From NCBI GenBank assembly GCA_016196035.1, contig JACPYM010000097.1, positions 1 through 39,759 on the forward strand: DNA of 39,759 bases, given 5' to 3'. How positions within the stretch are numbered: position 1 is the first letter of the stretch; every line of letters starts with the position of its first letter. The position numbers were made by a program, and so were the translations under genes. Shown piece after piece: positions 19,384-29,100 of this stretch. Below the pieces are notes generated by a model. It was given only the letters and a program-made list of their open reading frames with translations. It did no database searches and was not told the origin of the DNA. This DNA is from Acidobacteriota bacterium (GTDB lineage Bacteria > Acidobacteriota > Blastocatellia > RBC074).

Positions 19384-21294
19384 ATGTGTGGGATTGTTGG
19401 CATCGTGGCCACGACAGGCAGGGAACTGACGGCGCAGCTTCAACCGATGCTGGATGCGCAGGCGCATCGCGGGCCGGATGCCTGGGGCGTCTGGCCGGCG
19501 GCTGGTGTGGCGAGTCTGTGCGCGTTTGGGCACCGGCGCTTGGCCATCATTGATTTGTCAGCAGCGGGCAAACAACCCATGTCGAATGCCGACGGCAGCG
19601 TGTGGATTACGTTCAATGGCGAAATTTACAACTTCCAGCAACTGCGGCGGGAATTGGAAAGTCGCGGCCATCGCTTTCGCACGCGCACCGACACCGAGAC
19701 GATCATTTATGCCTACGAAGAATGGGGCGTCGAATGCGTCAAACATTTGCGCGGCATGTTTGCCTTTGGAATTTGGGATGCGCGTCGCCAGCGTTTGTTG
19801 CTGGCGCGTGATCGCGTCGGCAAGAAACCGCTCTTTTACGCGCAAGCGGGCGAACGGTTTCTGTTCGCGTCAGAGTTGCAAGGTTTGCTCGCCGATGCTG
19901 AAGTGCCGCGCGTTGTGAACGCGGCAGCCATTGATGCTTATTTGAGCTATGGCTATATCCCTGCGCCGCACACGGCGTATCAGGGCGTCTTCAAGTTGCC
20001 GCCCGCGCATTGGTTGACGCTCGACGTGACGCCGGACGGCTTCACCACGCGCGTTGAGCGTTACTGGTCGCTGGCCTATCAGCCGAAGCTGACGCTGAGC
20101 GCCGAAGAAGCGGGTGAGCAGTTGCGGGCTGTGCTGACCGAAGCCGTGCGCTTGCGCATGATCAGCGATGTGCCGTTGGGCGCGTTTCTGTCCGGCGGGA
20201 TTGATTCGAGCATCGTCGTCGGCTTGATGGCGCAGTTATCGGGGCAGCCGGTCAAAACCTTTTCGATTGGCTTTGCGGAAGCGGCCTTCAATGAAACCGA
20301 GCACGCGCGGCGCATCGCGCAAAAGTGGCAGACCGAGCATCACGAATTTATCGTCCAGCCCAACGCGCTGGAGATTTTGCCGAAACTGGTGCGGCATTAT
20401 GGCGAACCTTACGCCGATTCATCGGCGCTGCCCACGTTTTATGTCGCCCAACTGACGCGCCAGCACGTGACGGTGGCGCTCAATGGCGATGGCGGCGACG
20501 AGAGCTTTGCCGGTTACGAACGTTATCTAGGCAATCGCGTCGCCGAACGGATGCAGGCCGTGCCGGGCGCGGCTTGGGCCGGACGCACGCTCGGCGGCCT
20601 CCTCCCGGATTCGCTTGATCCGAAAAATCGGTTGCGCACGCTGCGGCGCTTCCTCAGTGTGGCCGCGCAACCGATGGCCGAACGCTACACGCGCTGGCTC
20701 AGCTTCTTTCACACCGAAACCAAGCTGCCGCTTTACAGTCCCGAATTTGCGGCGCAACTCAACGGCACGCGGGACGGCTATTTGAATGCGCTGTTTGCCG
20801 AAGTGCTGCAAAATTCAGAGGCCATTGATCCCATTGACGCAGCAATGGCCGTGGATGTGCAGTCCTATCTGCCGTTTGATTTGCTGGTCAAAGTGGACAT
20901 CACCTCGATGGCGAACAGCCTGGAAGCGCGTTCGCCCTTTCTCGATCACGAGGTGATGGAGTTGGCGGCACGGTTGCCCGCGCACCTGAAAGCGCCGGGC
21001 AAGGATTTGAAGCATCTGCTCAAACGCACCTTCGCCGATTTGTTGCCGCCGGAAAACGTCAACCGGCGCAAGATGGGCTTCGGCGTCCCGGTCGGCGCCT
21101 GGTTCCGGCGCGAGTTGCGCGACTTCGTGCGCGATGTGCTGCTATCGCCCACAGCCGTACAGCGCGGCTATTTCAAGCGCGCCGAAGTTGAGCGTCTGGT
21201 GACGGAACATCAGGCGGGGCGGGCGGATTATGCGTTTCAGCTTTGGAGCTTGTTGATGTTGGAATTGTGGCAGCGGGAGTTTATCGCTGACTGA
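19384..21294 (+). CDS. asnB: Asparagine synthase (glutamine-hydrolysing)
   Basis: This 636-residue protein starts at the ATG giving MCGIVGIVATTG, so that Cys2 is the N-terminal nucleophile of the class II glutaminase domain; the upstream extension to 19255 would mask it and is rejected. Glutaminase motifs: HRGPDAWG, GHRRLAIIDLS, FNGEIYN. Synthetase motifs: SGGIDSSIVVGL (PP-loop), the YGEPYADSSALPTFYVAQL block, NGDGGDESFAGYERY and LKHLLKRTFADLLPPE. In this context, followed with a 1-bp overlap by a glycosyltransferase, it may be the exopolysaccharide-locus type that amidates a sugar or amino-acid substituent rather than making free asparagine. No strong ribosome site is visible. Confidence 0.95.
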   Translation: MCGIVGIVATTGRELTAQLQPMLDAQAHRGPDAWGVWPAAGVASLCAFGHRRLAIIDLSAAGKQPMSNADGSVWITFNGEIYNFQQLRRELESRGHRFRTRTDTETIIYAYEEWGVECVKHLRGMFAFGIWDARRQRLLLARDRVGKKPLFYAQAGERFLFASELQGLLADAEVPRVVNAAAIDAYLSYGYIPAPHTAYQGVFKLPPAHWLTLDVTPDGFTTRVERYWSLAYQPKLTLSAEEAGEQLRAVLTEAVRLRMISDVPLGAFLSGGIDSSIVVGLMAQLSGQPVKTFSIGFAEAAFNETEHARRIAQKWQTEHHEFIVQPNALEILPKLVRHYGEPYADSSALPTFYVAQLTRQHVTVALNGDGGDESFAGYERYLGNRVAERMQAVPGAAWAGRTLGGLLPDSLDPKNRLRTLRRFLSVAAQPMAERYTRWLSFFHTETKLPLYSPEFAAQLNGTRDGYLNALFAEVLQNSEAIDPIDAAMAVDVQSYLPFDLLVKVDITSMANSLEARSPFLDHEVMELAARLPAHLKAPGKDLKHLLKRTFADLLPPENVNRRKMGFGVPVGAWFRRELRDFVRDVLLSPTAVQRGYFKRAEVERLVTEHQAGRADYAFQLWSLLMLELWQREFIAD

Positions 21295-22538
21295 TGAACG
21301 CCACCTCCTCCCGCCTCAAAATCGTGCGCATCATTGACCGCCTCAACGTCGGCGGCCCCGCCAAACACGTGACCTGGCTGACGGCCGGACTCGATCCGGC
21401 GGAGTTTGAAACGACCTTGATCACCGGCACCGTGCCGCCGCACGAAGGCGATATGACCTGGTTCGCCACGGCTGCCGGGATTGAGCCGCTGATCATCAAA
21501 GAGATGAGCCGCGAGCTCAGCCCGCGCGACCTGCTCGTCATTTTCAAACTGCTGCGCGTTTTCTGGCGCTTGAAACCACAGATCATCCACACGCACAAAG
21601 CCAAAGCCGGAGCGGCGGGGCGTGTGGCCGCCTGGCTTTACAAATGGCTGACGCCGTCGGCGTTGTGGCTGTGCCCACGCCCGTGCCGTGTCGTGCACAC
21701 CTTTCACGGCCACATCTTTCATAGCTATTACGGCGCGGCCAAAACCCGGCTGTTTGTCTGGATCGAGCGCGTGCTGGCGCGCCTGTGCACGGATTGCATC
21801 ATCACGATCAGCCAGCAGCAGCGGCGCGAGATCAACGAAGTTTTCGGCGTGGGCCGCACCGCGCAATTCCGCGTGATCCCCTTGGGCATTGATCTTGCCG
21901 AAGCGCAAAGACCAAAAACTGGCCCAACGTTGCGCGCGCAATACAGGCTGGCGGAGGAGCCTTTGACGTTGGGCATTGTCGGGCGTTTGTGCGAGGTCAA
22001 AAATCACGCGTTGTTATTGCGCGTGCTGGCGTATTTGCAAGCGCAGCAGCCTGACCTGCCAGAGCGGTTGCATTGCTTCATTATCGGCGATGGCGAATTG
22101 CGCGCGTCGTTGGAAGCTTTGACGGATGAATTGAAGCTGCGCCACTGCGTGACATTCACCGGTTTTCGCGACGATGCGGCGGCGCTGTATCAAGAACTGG
22201 ATTTAGTCGCGCTGACATCGTTGAATGAAGGCACGCCGCTGACCTTAATCGAAGCGCTCAACAGCGGGCGTCCGGTGCTGGCCACGGCGGTGGGCGGCGT
22301 TGTGGATATTCTGGGCGCGCAGCTTGAAGCGCTGGACGGGTTCACCCGTTGGGAACATGGGCTGACGGCGGCCAGCGGCGATGTCACAGCGTTGGCGCAA
22401 GCGCTGCGGTATTTGCTCAACCGGCCTGAATTGCGCAAACAAATGGGCGCCCAGGGGCAAGCATTTGTGCGCACGGCGCTGTCGCGCGAACGTTTGTTAC
22501 GCGACATTGCGGTACTCTACCGCGAAATGGCTCCTTGA
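21294..22538 (+). CDS. Glycosyltransferase family 4 protein
   Basis: This 414-residue GT-B enzyme has an N-terminal Rossmann half with IIDRLNVGGPAKHVTWLTAGL and a C-terminal nucleotide-sugar half with GIVGRLCEVKNHALLLRVL, LHCFIIGDGELRASLEAL and the GT4 Glu pair in LNEGTPLTLIEALNSGRP. It would transfer a sugar from a nucleotide donor to a lipid-linked or polysaccharide acceptor on the cytoplasmic face. Its ATG overlaps the asnB stop (ATGA), so the two are translationally coupled. The acceptor and donor cannot be read from sequence. Confidence 0.93.
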   Translation: MNATSSRLKIVRIIDRLNVGGPAKHVTWLTAGLDPAEFETTLITGTVPPHEGDMTWFATAAGIEPLIIKEMSRELSPRDLLVIFKLLRVFWRLKPQIIHTHKAKAGAAGRVAAWLYKWLTPSALWLCPRPCRVVHTFHGHIFHSYYGAAKTRLFVWIERVLARLCTDCIITISQQQRREINEVFGVGRTAQFRVIPLGIDLAEAQRPKTGPTLRAQYRLAEEPLTLGIVGRLCEVKNHALLLRVLAYLQAQQPDLPERLHCFIIGDGELRASLEALTDELKLRHCVTFTGFRDDAAALYQELDLVALTSLNEGTPLTLIEALNSGRPVLATAVGGVVDILGAQLEALDGFTRWEHGLTAASGDVTALAQALRYLLNRPELRKQMGAQGQAFVRTALSRERLLRDIAVLYREMAP

Positions 22539-22582
22539 CGGCCAGGGCTCTAGCAAAGTCCTCAAAACATCCGCCAAGACGC

Positions 22583-22686
22583 TTGGCTGACTCCTGATTC
22601 CTGACTCCTGATTCCTGACAAATTGAAAATCAGCCGTCATTTTTAGTTTATCAGGAATCAGGAGTCAGGAATCAGGAGTCAGCCAA
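22583..22686. repeat. 36-bp perfect inverted repeat built of 7-bp units
   Basis: Arms 22583-22618 and 22651-22686 pair perfectly over 36 bp with a 32-nt AT-rich spacer. Each arm contains four heptads alternating TGACTCC and TGATTCC. It lies between the glycosyltransferase and epimerase genes, both on the plus strand, and shares the heptad design of the element at 6953-7037 though not its sequence. Confidence 0.95.
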
Positions 22687-22831
22687 ACCGTTCAGGCGCC
22701 TGCACTGGCGGCTCTGCAAAGGTCCTGCCTTGACAGCATAACTTGGCAAAGCTTTTGGTTGATGGCGGGCGGCCCTTTATACTGCCCCGGCGAGCTGCGC
22801 ATTGCGCAATCCTAAAATCTCAGGAGAATTG

Positions 22832-23836
22832 ATGAAGGTATTAATTACGGGTGGCGCCGGATTTATCGGCTCACACTTGGCCGAACAGCATCTGCGGGTT
22901 GGTGATGAGGTTTATGTCATTGATGACCTCTCGACCGGCTCGGTCGAAAACATCCAACACCTCAAGGAATTTCCCGGCTTTCACTATCACATAGACACCG
23001 TCACCAACACGCGCTTGACGGCGGAGTTGGTGGATCTGTGTGATGCGATCTATCACTTGGCGGCGGCGGTGGGCGTCAAACTGATTGTCGAAAGCCCGGT
23101 GCGCACCATCGAAACCAACATTCGCGGCACCGAAGTCGTGCTGGAACTGGCGGCCAAAAAACGTAAACGCGTCTTGGTCGCTTCGACTTCGGAAGTGTAT
23201 GGCAAACGCGAACAGGTGCCTTTTCACGAAGACGACGACCTGGTGATGGGCGCGACCAACAAAGGCCGTTGGAGCTATGCCTGCTCCAAGGCGATTGATG
23301 AATTCCTGGCCATCGCCTATTGGAAAGAGAAACAGGTGCCGACCGTGATCGTGCGCCTGTTCAACACGGTCGGCCCGCGCCAGACAGGGCAATACGGCAT
23401 GGTGATTCCGAATTTCGTGCGGCAGGCGTTGCAGGGTGAACCGATCACCGTGTATGGCGACGGCACGCAATCGCGCTGCTTTACGCACGTTTATGACATT
23501 GTCGGGGCGTTGATGAAATTGATTGGGCATCCTGCGGCGGTGGGCGAGGTTTATAACATCGGCAGCACACAGGAAGTGACGATGTTGCAATTGGCCGAGC
23601 GCATCAGGGAACTGACCGGCTCGCCTTCGGACATCGTTTTCCTGCCTTACGAGCAAGCGTATGAAATGGGTTTTGAAGATATGTTGCGGCGCGTGCCTGA
23701 CATCGGCAAGATACAGCGGTTAATCGGCTATCAACCGAGTTTCACTTTGGACGAAATTCTCACGAGTGTGATAGAGTCGCAGCGCGTCAAGTTAGCGAAT
23801 CGGAGCGGAACGATCTTACCTGCGTTTCGCACTTAG
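22832..23836 (+). CDS. NAD-dependent sugar-nucleotide epimerase/dehydratase
   Basis: This 334-residue extended SDR has AGGAG at 22822-22826 and ATG at 22832. It shows VLITGGAGFIGSHLAEQ (Rossmann glycine loop), the acidic VIDDLSTGSVENI that binds the NAD ribose, VASTSEVYGKREQVPF, catalytic Tyr and Lys in WSYACSKAIDEFL, and VRLFNTVGPRQTGQYGMVIPNF. The pattern is that of UDP-glucose 4-epimerase, UDP-glucuronate decarboxylase and dTDP-glucose dehydratase relatives; the QTGQYGMVIP motif resembles the UDP-glucuronate decarboxylase/epimerase side. It supplies activated sugars for the neighbouring glycan enzymes. Confidence 0.92.
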   Translation: MKVLITGGAGFIGSHLAEQHLRVGDEVYVIDDLSTGSVENIQHLKEFPGFHYHIDTVTNTRLTAELVDLCDAIYHLAAAVGVKLIVESPVRTIETNIRGTEVVLELAAKKRKRVLVASTSEVYGKREQVPFHEDDDLVMGATNKGRWSYACSKAIDEFLAIAYWKEKQVPTVIVRLFNTVGPRQTGQYGMVIPNFVRQALQGEPITVYGDGTQSRCFTHVYDIVGALMKLIGHPAAVGEVYNIGSTQEVTMLQLAERIRELTGSPSDIVFLPYEQAYEMGFEDMLRRVPDIGKIQRLIGYQPSFTLDEILTSVIESQRVKLANRSGTILPAFRT

Positions 23837-23980
23837 CCCTACTCACTGGATCAATTACTTGAAGCTTATGACGTCACTGGAGCAGGCGCGGCTGCTGCGG
23901 TTGGCGCGTAGTTTGGCGGATCTACCGGCAGTCCGTTCGGCAACTCCGGCCTGCGGGCCATCTCTCAGGAGAAGAAGTAT

Positions 23981-25735
23981 ATGTGGCTTGCTGCGAGTGT
24001 CGGCGCCTTCACTCTGCTGTTGAGCTTGGGTTTGACTTATCTGGTACGCGCGCAGGCAACCCGCTTTGGCTTTGTTGCCGCGCCGCGTCAGGATCGTTGG
24101 CATCAGCGGCCCACCGCCTTGATGGGCGGCATTGCGATTTATGCCGCCTTTCTGACCAGTTACTTTTGGGTCTTCCCTCATTCGCCAAAGATGGTGGCGA
24201 TTCTGGTGGCCGGCACCTTGCTGTTCGTGACCGGCCTGCTGGATGATCTGGTTCAGTTCAAACCCTACATCAAACTGGTGATGCAATTGGTGGCGGCGGC
24301 GATCACGGTCTATAGCGGCTTGCGGCTGCAATTGACGGGTTCCGAACTGCTCAATGATTTCATCACGATTTTCTGGCTGGTCGGGCTGACCAACGCCGTC
24401 AACCTGCTCGACAATATGGACGGTTTGGCCGGCGGCATCTCCCTCATTGCCTGCGTCTATCTTTCGCTCACCTTCTACTTAAACGGTCAGGTTTACGAAG
24501 CCATGCTGACCGTGCTGCTGGCGGGTGCCCTGCTGGGGTTTCTGGTTTTCAATTTCAAACCGGCCTCGATCTTTATGGGCGATTGCGGCTCCATGTTTTT
24601 GGGCTACACGCTGGGCGGCATCGCCTTGCTCAGCAATTACGGCTTCACGCGCAACCTGGCCTCGGTCTTTTTGACGCCGGTGCTGATTCTGATGATTCCC
24701 ATCTTCGACACCTGTCTGGTGACGATCACGCGCAAGGGGGCGGGCCGTCCGGTGTCGCAGGGCGGGCGCGATCACACCTCGCATCGTTTGGTGGCGCTGG
24801 GCATGTCCGAACGCAAAGCCGTGTTGGTGCTGTATGTGTTGGCGGCGATGTCGGGCGCGTTGGCCTTGCTGGTGCGCGGCGCGCGACTGGAAGTGACGGT
24901 GTTAGTCGCCTCCGGCTTTGCGCTGACGATCATTATGCTGGGGCTGTATCTCGGCAAAGTGCGCGTTTATGCAGACGGTCGGCATCACGGGAATGAACTG
25001 GTCAATGTGCTGAAAGATTTCGCCTACAAACGGCGCGTCTTTGAGATTCTGCTCGATTTCTGTTTGATCGTGCTGGCCTATTTCGGCGCCTATCTGCTGC
25101 GCTTCGAGAGCGAATTGCCCGCCGAACAATGGGATATTTTCATCCGCACGCTGCCGCTGATTATCGCCATTCAATTACTGCTTTTTTTGGCGGGCGGCAT
25201 CTATCGCGGTTTGTGGCGCTACATCGGAATTGACGATTTTCTGGCGCTGGCGCGCGCCGTCGGATTGGGAGTGGCCGTCAGTGCCTTGATGGTGTTTTCG
25301 GCCTACCGGTTTCGCGGGCCTTCGCGCGTGGTGTTTATCATTGACGCCTTGTTGCTGTTGGTGTTTATCGCGGCCAGCCGGTTGTCGTTCCGCCTGTTCG
25401 CCGCCTTGCTGGTGGGGCAACGCGTGGCGCAACCGAATGCCCGGCCCGTGCTGATTTATGGCGCGGGCGACGGCGGCGATTTTCTGATCCGCGAACTGGT
25501 CAATCATCCCGAATTGCATTACCGCCCCATCGGCTTTATTGACGACGACGAACGCAAAGCCGGCAAACTGATGCGCGGCTATCGCATCTTTTCCAGTGCC
25601 TTGCTGCCTGAATTGGTGGAAGAACACGGCGTCAGTGAAGTGCTGGTTTCCAGCATCAAAGTGCCCGAAAGCAAGCTGGATTTTTTGCGCGGCCTGGGCC
25701 TGGCGCCCAAACGCCTGCGCATTCAGCTTGAGTAA
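23981..25735 (+). CDS. Polyprenyl-phosphate sugar-1-phosphate transferase fused to CapD-like N-terminal region
   Basis: This 584-residue membrane protein has two parts. Residues about 1-330 are a WecA/MraY-type transferase that attaches a sugar-1-phosphate from a UDP-sugar to undecaprenyl phosphate: GLLDDLVQFKPYIK (Asp pair), LTNAVNLLDNMDGLAGG, FKPASIFMGDCGSMFLGY and the HIH-like block GGRDHTSHRLVALGM. Residues about 340-584 are the CapD/WbpM-like N-terminal part with four helices (FEILLDFCLIVLAYFGAYLL, IYRGLWRYIGIDDF) and a Rossmann CoA-binding-like fold (VLIYGAGDGGDFLIREL, IGFIDDDERKAGK). The NAD-dependent dehydratase half found in CapD, FlaA1 or WbpM is absent. AGGAG precedes the ATG. It would start glycan chains at the membrane. 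Confidence 0.92.
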   Translation: MWLAASVGAFTLLLSLGLTYLVRAQATRFGFVAAPRQDRWHQRPTALMGGIAIYAAFLTSYFWVFPHSPKMVAILVAGTLLFVTGLLDDLVQFKPYIKLVMQLVAAAITVYSGLRLQLTGSELLNDFITIFWLVGLTNAVNLLDNMDGLAGGISLIACVYLSLTFYLNGQVYEAMLTVLLAGALLGFLVFNFKPASIFMGDCGSMFLGYTLGGIALLSNYGFTRNLASVFLTPVLILMIPIFDTCLVTITRKGAGRPVSQGGRDHTSHRLVALGMSERKAVLVLYVLAAMSGALALLVRGARLEVTVLVASGFALTIIMLGLYLGKVRVYADGRHHGNELVNVLKDFAYKRRVFEILLDFCLIVLAYFGAYLLRFESELPAEQWDIFIRTLPLIIAIQLLLFLAGGIYRGLWRYIGIDDFLALARAVGLGVAVSALMVFSAYRFRGPSRVVFIIDALLLLVFIAASRLSFRLFAALLVGQRVAQPNARPVLIYGAGDGGDFLIRELVNHPELHYRPIGFIDDDERKAGKLMRGYRIFSSALLPELVEEHGVSEVLVSSIKVPESKLDFLRGLGLAPKRLRIQLE

Positions 25736-25760
25736 GCTGGCAAGCGTTGGCCTTGCAAAT

Positions 25761-25808
25761 AAAACAAAGGGTGAAGCGCAATCGAGTTGCCGCTTCACCT
25801 TTTGTTTT
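25761..25808 (+). terminator. Rho-independent terminator after the glycan cluster
   Basis: AAAACAAAGGGTGAAGC (25761-25777) pairs with 25792-25808 (one G-U or mismatch) around a 14-nt loop. The A-rich 5' side becomes a T-rich 3' side (TTTTGTTTTA). It begins 26 bp after the transferase stop, a classic terminator position. Confidence 0.85.
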
Positions 25809-26057
25809 AGGGGACGGAAGCCGATGCCGTAACCTTCAGTCACATTGCTGGTAGTGGCTCAAAGAGGGGAGGTCTTGCCGCAGATGGCCGCTGAAAAACG
25901 CGGATCAAACCTGTTGGCCATTCAATTGATCTGCGTGCCCCGCGTTGATCTGCGGCTTGGCTTTCTCCCCATTGACCCACTACCACATTGCTCAGCCGCG
26001 CTGTGACTTGGTGACGCTGCGGCTGTTTCTAAATCAAAGCACACAGGATTGGTATAC
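25809..26057. other. Intergenic stretch with imperfect palindrome
   Basis: No gene is seen. TTGCCGCAGAT near 25875 is mirrored by ATCTGCGGCTT near 25949, and GGTAGTGG near 25852 by CCACTACC near 25978, giving a loose palindrome of about 130 bp. This is another sign of intergenic palindromic DNA between convergent genes. Confidence 0.5.
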
Positions 26058-26131
26058 GGGACAGTACCGCGCGCGCCGGCAAGCGGCACGTGGCGCGAGT
26101 GGCCGCTGGCTGACGCGCGCGGTACTGTCCC
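26058..26131. repeat. GGACAGTACCGCGCGC palindromic element, copy 2
   Basis: GGGACAGTACCGCGCGCG at the left end and its complement ending at 26131 form 17-18-bp perfect outer arms; the inner part is shorter than in copy 1 at 16742-16837. It lies 18 bp beyond the stop of the large surface-protein gene, so it could also help terminate that transcript. No target duplication is evident here. Confidence 0.88.
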
Positions 26132-26149
26132 AATGTTGCGAGCTTCGAT

Positions 26150-29100
26150 TTAGCGCATACCGTAAGCAGGCACAGGTATGTCGCCACTTTGTCCCTGGTT
26201 TTGAATCAGGAAGCTGCCGTTGCTGCTGCGTTTAACGAACCACGTACCACTCCGCCGCCAGACCGCAATATCCGCCTTGCCATCGCCGTCATAATCGCCC
26301 GGCGTCGGAATATCGAAGTACGGCGCATAGTTCGCGCCCCACGAATCCAGGATGAACCCGCCATCCGATGACTTGCGGATGTACCAGATCGAATCGGCCC
26401 CGCGCCAAATCGCCAAGTCCGCTTTGCCATCGCCGTCATAGTCAGCAGGCACCGGCGTATCGAAATACGGCGCATAACCCGCGCCCCATTGAATGCTCGT
26501 CACCGTGTTCGTCGAACTGTTCAGGATGATCCAATTGGGCGCAGGGGCAATCGCCCCGGGCCGGAAGATGGCCAAGTCGGTCTTGCCATCGCCATCGTAA
26601 TCGGCAGGCACGGGGATGTCGTCCTGCTGTCCGTGTGTCAGGATCAGGAAGGAGCCGTTCGAACTGCGGTTGACGAACCAAGTGCCACTGCGCCGGAAGA
26701 CGGCGATGTCCGTCTTGCCGTCGCCGTCGTAATCGCCCGGCACTGGCACATCCGTCGCCAGGCCCCAGGCTTTGACCAAGGCGCTGCCATCGCTGCTGCG
26801 TTTGACGTACCAAGTGCCGTTCGCGGGCCGGAAAACCGCGATGTCGGTTTTCCCGTCGCCATCGTAATCACCGCTCAGCGACACATCGCCCGTCGTGCCC
26901 CATTGCAGCGTTTGCGCCTGCTGCTCGCCGCTGCGCTGAATACGCCATTCACCGTTGGCTGCGAGCAAGGCCAGATCGCTCTTGCCATCGCCATCGTAAT
27001 CGTTGCGCAAGGCCAACGCCGCCATGTTCGTGCTGATCAACACCGTGTAGCTTTGACTGGCGGAACAACCGTTGCTGGTGGCGGTGATGGTGAAGGTGTA
27101 GCTGCCCGCCGCCGTCGGGTAGCCAAAGAGCAAGCCCGCCGCGTTGTAGAAGCTCACGCCCGGTGGGAGCGTGCCGGTCAGCCCGTAACTGTAGCTGGCA
27201 GGAGGCGAGGCGATGATCGTTTGCGAGTAGAGTTGCCCGACGCTGCCCTTTGGCAAGCTGGTAGGCAAGGTGATCGTCGGGCAACCGCCGTTGCCGATCG
27301 CGACAGTGTAGCTGCGACTCCCCGTGCAACCGCCAAAGCCGGTCGCCGTCACCGTAAAAGTGGCTGAGCCATTCGCGGTCGGCGTCCCGCTCAGCACACC
27401 AGTCGCCGGATTGAGCGCCAAGCCTGCTGGCAGCGCGCCGCTCGTCACGGCAAAGGTGTAATTGCCGCCCGCCGGACTGGCCGTGATGCTCTGGCTGTAA
27501 GCCGTGCCAGTGGTTCCATTCGGCAAGCTGGCCGGAGACAACGTGACGGTTGGGCAAGTGATCGCCAGCGCATAGACCTGCGTGGCGCTGCAACCATTTG
27601 CCGCTTGCGCCCGCAGCGTGAAGTTAAACGTGCCAGTTACCAACGGCGTCCCGCTCAGCACGCCCGTGCTGGGGTTGAGCACCAAGCCGTTCGGCAGATT
27701 GCCCACCACCAGCGCGAATGAATAGCTGCCTGCCGGGCTGACCGTGATGGCCTGGTTGTAGGCCGTGCCCACCGTCGCATTGCTCAACGCGCCCAGCGTG
27801 ATGGCCGGACAAGCAATCACTATTGTGTAATCGCGGAAGCCGCTGCAATTCAGCCCCACCGCCGCCGTCACGCGGAAGGCATACGTGCCCGCCTGCGTCG
27901 GCGTGCCGCTGAGCGCGCCCGTGCTGGCGTTGAGCGTCAAGCCATTCGGCAACGTGCCGCTCGTCACGCTGTAGCCGTAGCTGCCAGCGGGCACCCCGCT
28001 CACCGTTTGGTTGTAGGCCGCACCGACCGTTCCGTTGGACAGTGCCGCCGGGTTGAGGCTGATGGCCGGACAGTTCAGGTTGAGCGTGAAGGTGGCGTCG
28101 GCCATCGCCCCGCACTGGTCGGTAGCGCGGATGGTGATGACAAATGCTCCACCCGGGGCAGCGTTGGTCAAGCCGACCACGCCGGTTGTGCTATTGACCG
28201 TGAGGCCGCCCGTGTAACCGCCCGCGCTCAGCAGGGCGATGGAGTTGATTGACCCGTTGTCGCTCGGCCCACTGATTGGCGTGATGGTCAGCGCCTGGCC
28301 GATTCCGACTGTTTGCGGTGAACCGTAGCCGAGTGTCGGCGGCGGGTTGGCCGTGACAGTGACGTTCAGGTTGGCGCTGACTGACGAACCGCCACTGTCG
28401 GTCACGGTCAAGGCGAAGCTGGCGTTGGTTGCGCCGCAGGCGGCTACGACGTTGGCGGTCACGCCGCCCGCGCTATTTACGCTGAGGCCGGAGATGGTGA
28501 CGCTGTTGACAGTCGCGCTCGTGGCGTTGTTGACCTTGATGCTCAGGGTGTTCTCGGCGTCTTCGGTGTCATTGACGTTGGCGATGGTGGCGCTGGCGGC
28601 TGGGCTGCCTTGCTGGCGCGCGACGGTGGCGGCGGCGATGGTGGGCGGGTTGTTAATCGGAACGACCTGCACATCCGTGATGGTGAATTCGGAGATGTCG
28701 GCGGCGGTCAATGAAACGCTATCCAGGCCGTCAATCGTGACGCCGCTGCCTTCGGCGGTCACGCGCAATTCGTCGCCAGTGTAGTTGGTGTTGTTGATCG
28801 TGAAGACAGTGCTGGCCGGATAGCTGGCGATGAAACCGGGTAAGCCGACAACCTGTTTGCTGTTGGGCCGATTGCCGCCGTTGGCGGCGACCCGTTGCCC
28901 GAAGCCGATGGGCCAGGCCGAAGTCGTGCCGACCGCGCCGGTGTGACCGGGAATGTCAATCACCAGCGCGCCGTTGTTGTAAACCTGCACGCGCTGCGTG
29001 GCGGAAGGGATGACGCCGAAGTCCGCCGTGACGGTGTAAATCTCGCTGGTGACGGCCACTGGTGTGCTTTGCGCTTGCTTGGGCGTGGTTGTTGGACGTA

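Noticed and set aside
26200-27000. Periodic DNA repeats as a CRISPR or satellite
   Set aside because: The period of about 150-180 bp reflects the FG-GAP protein modules of the surface protein.
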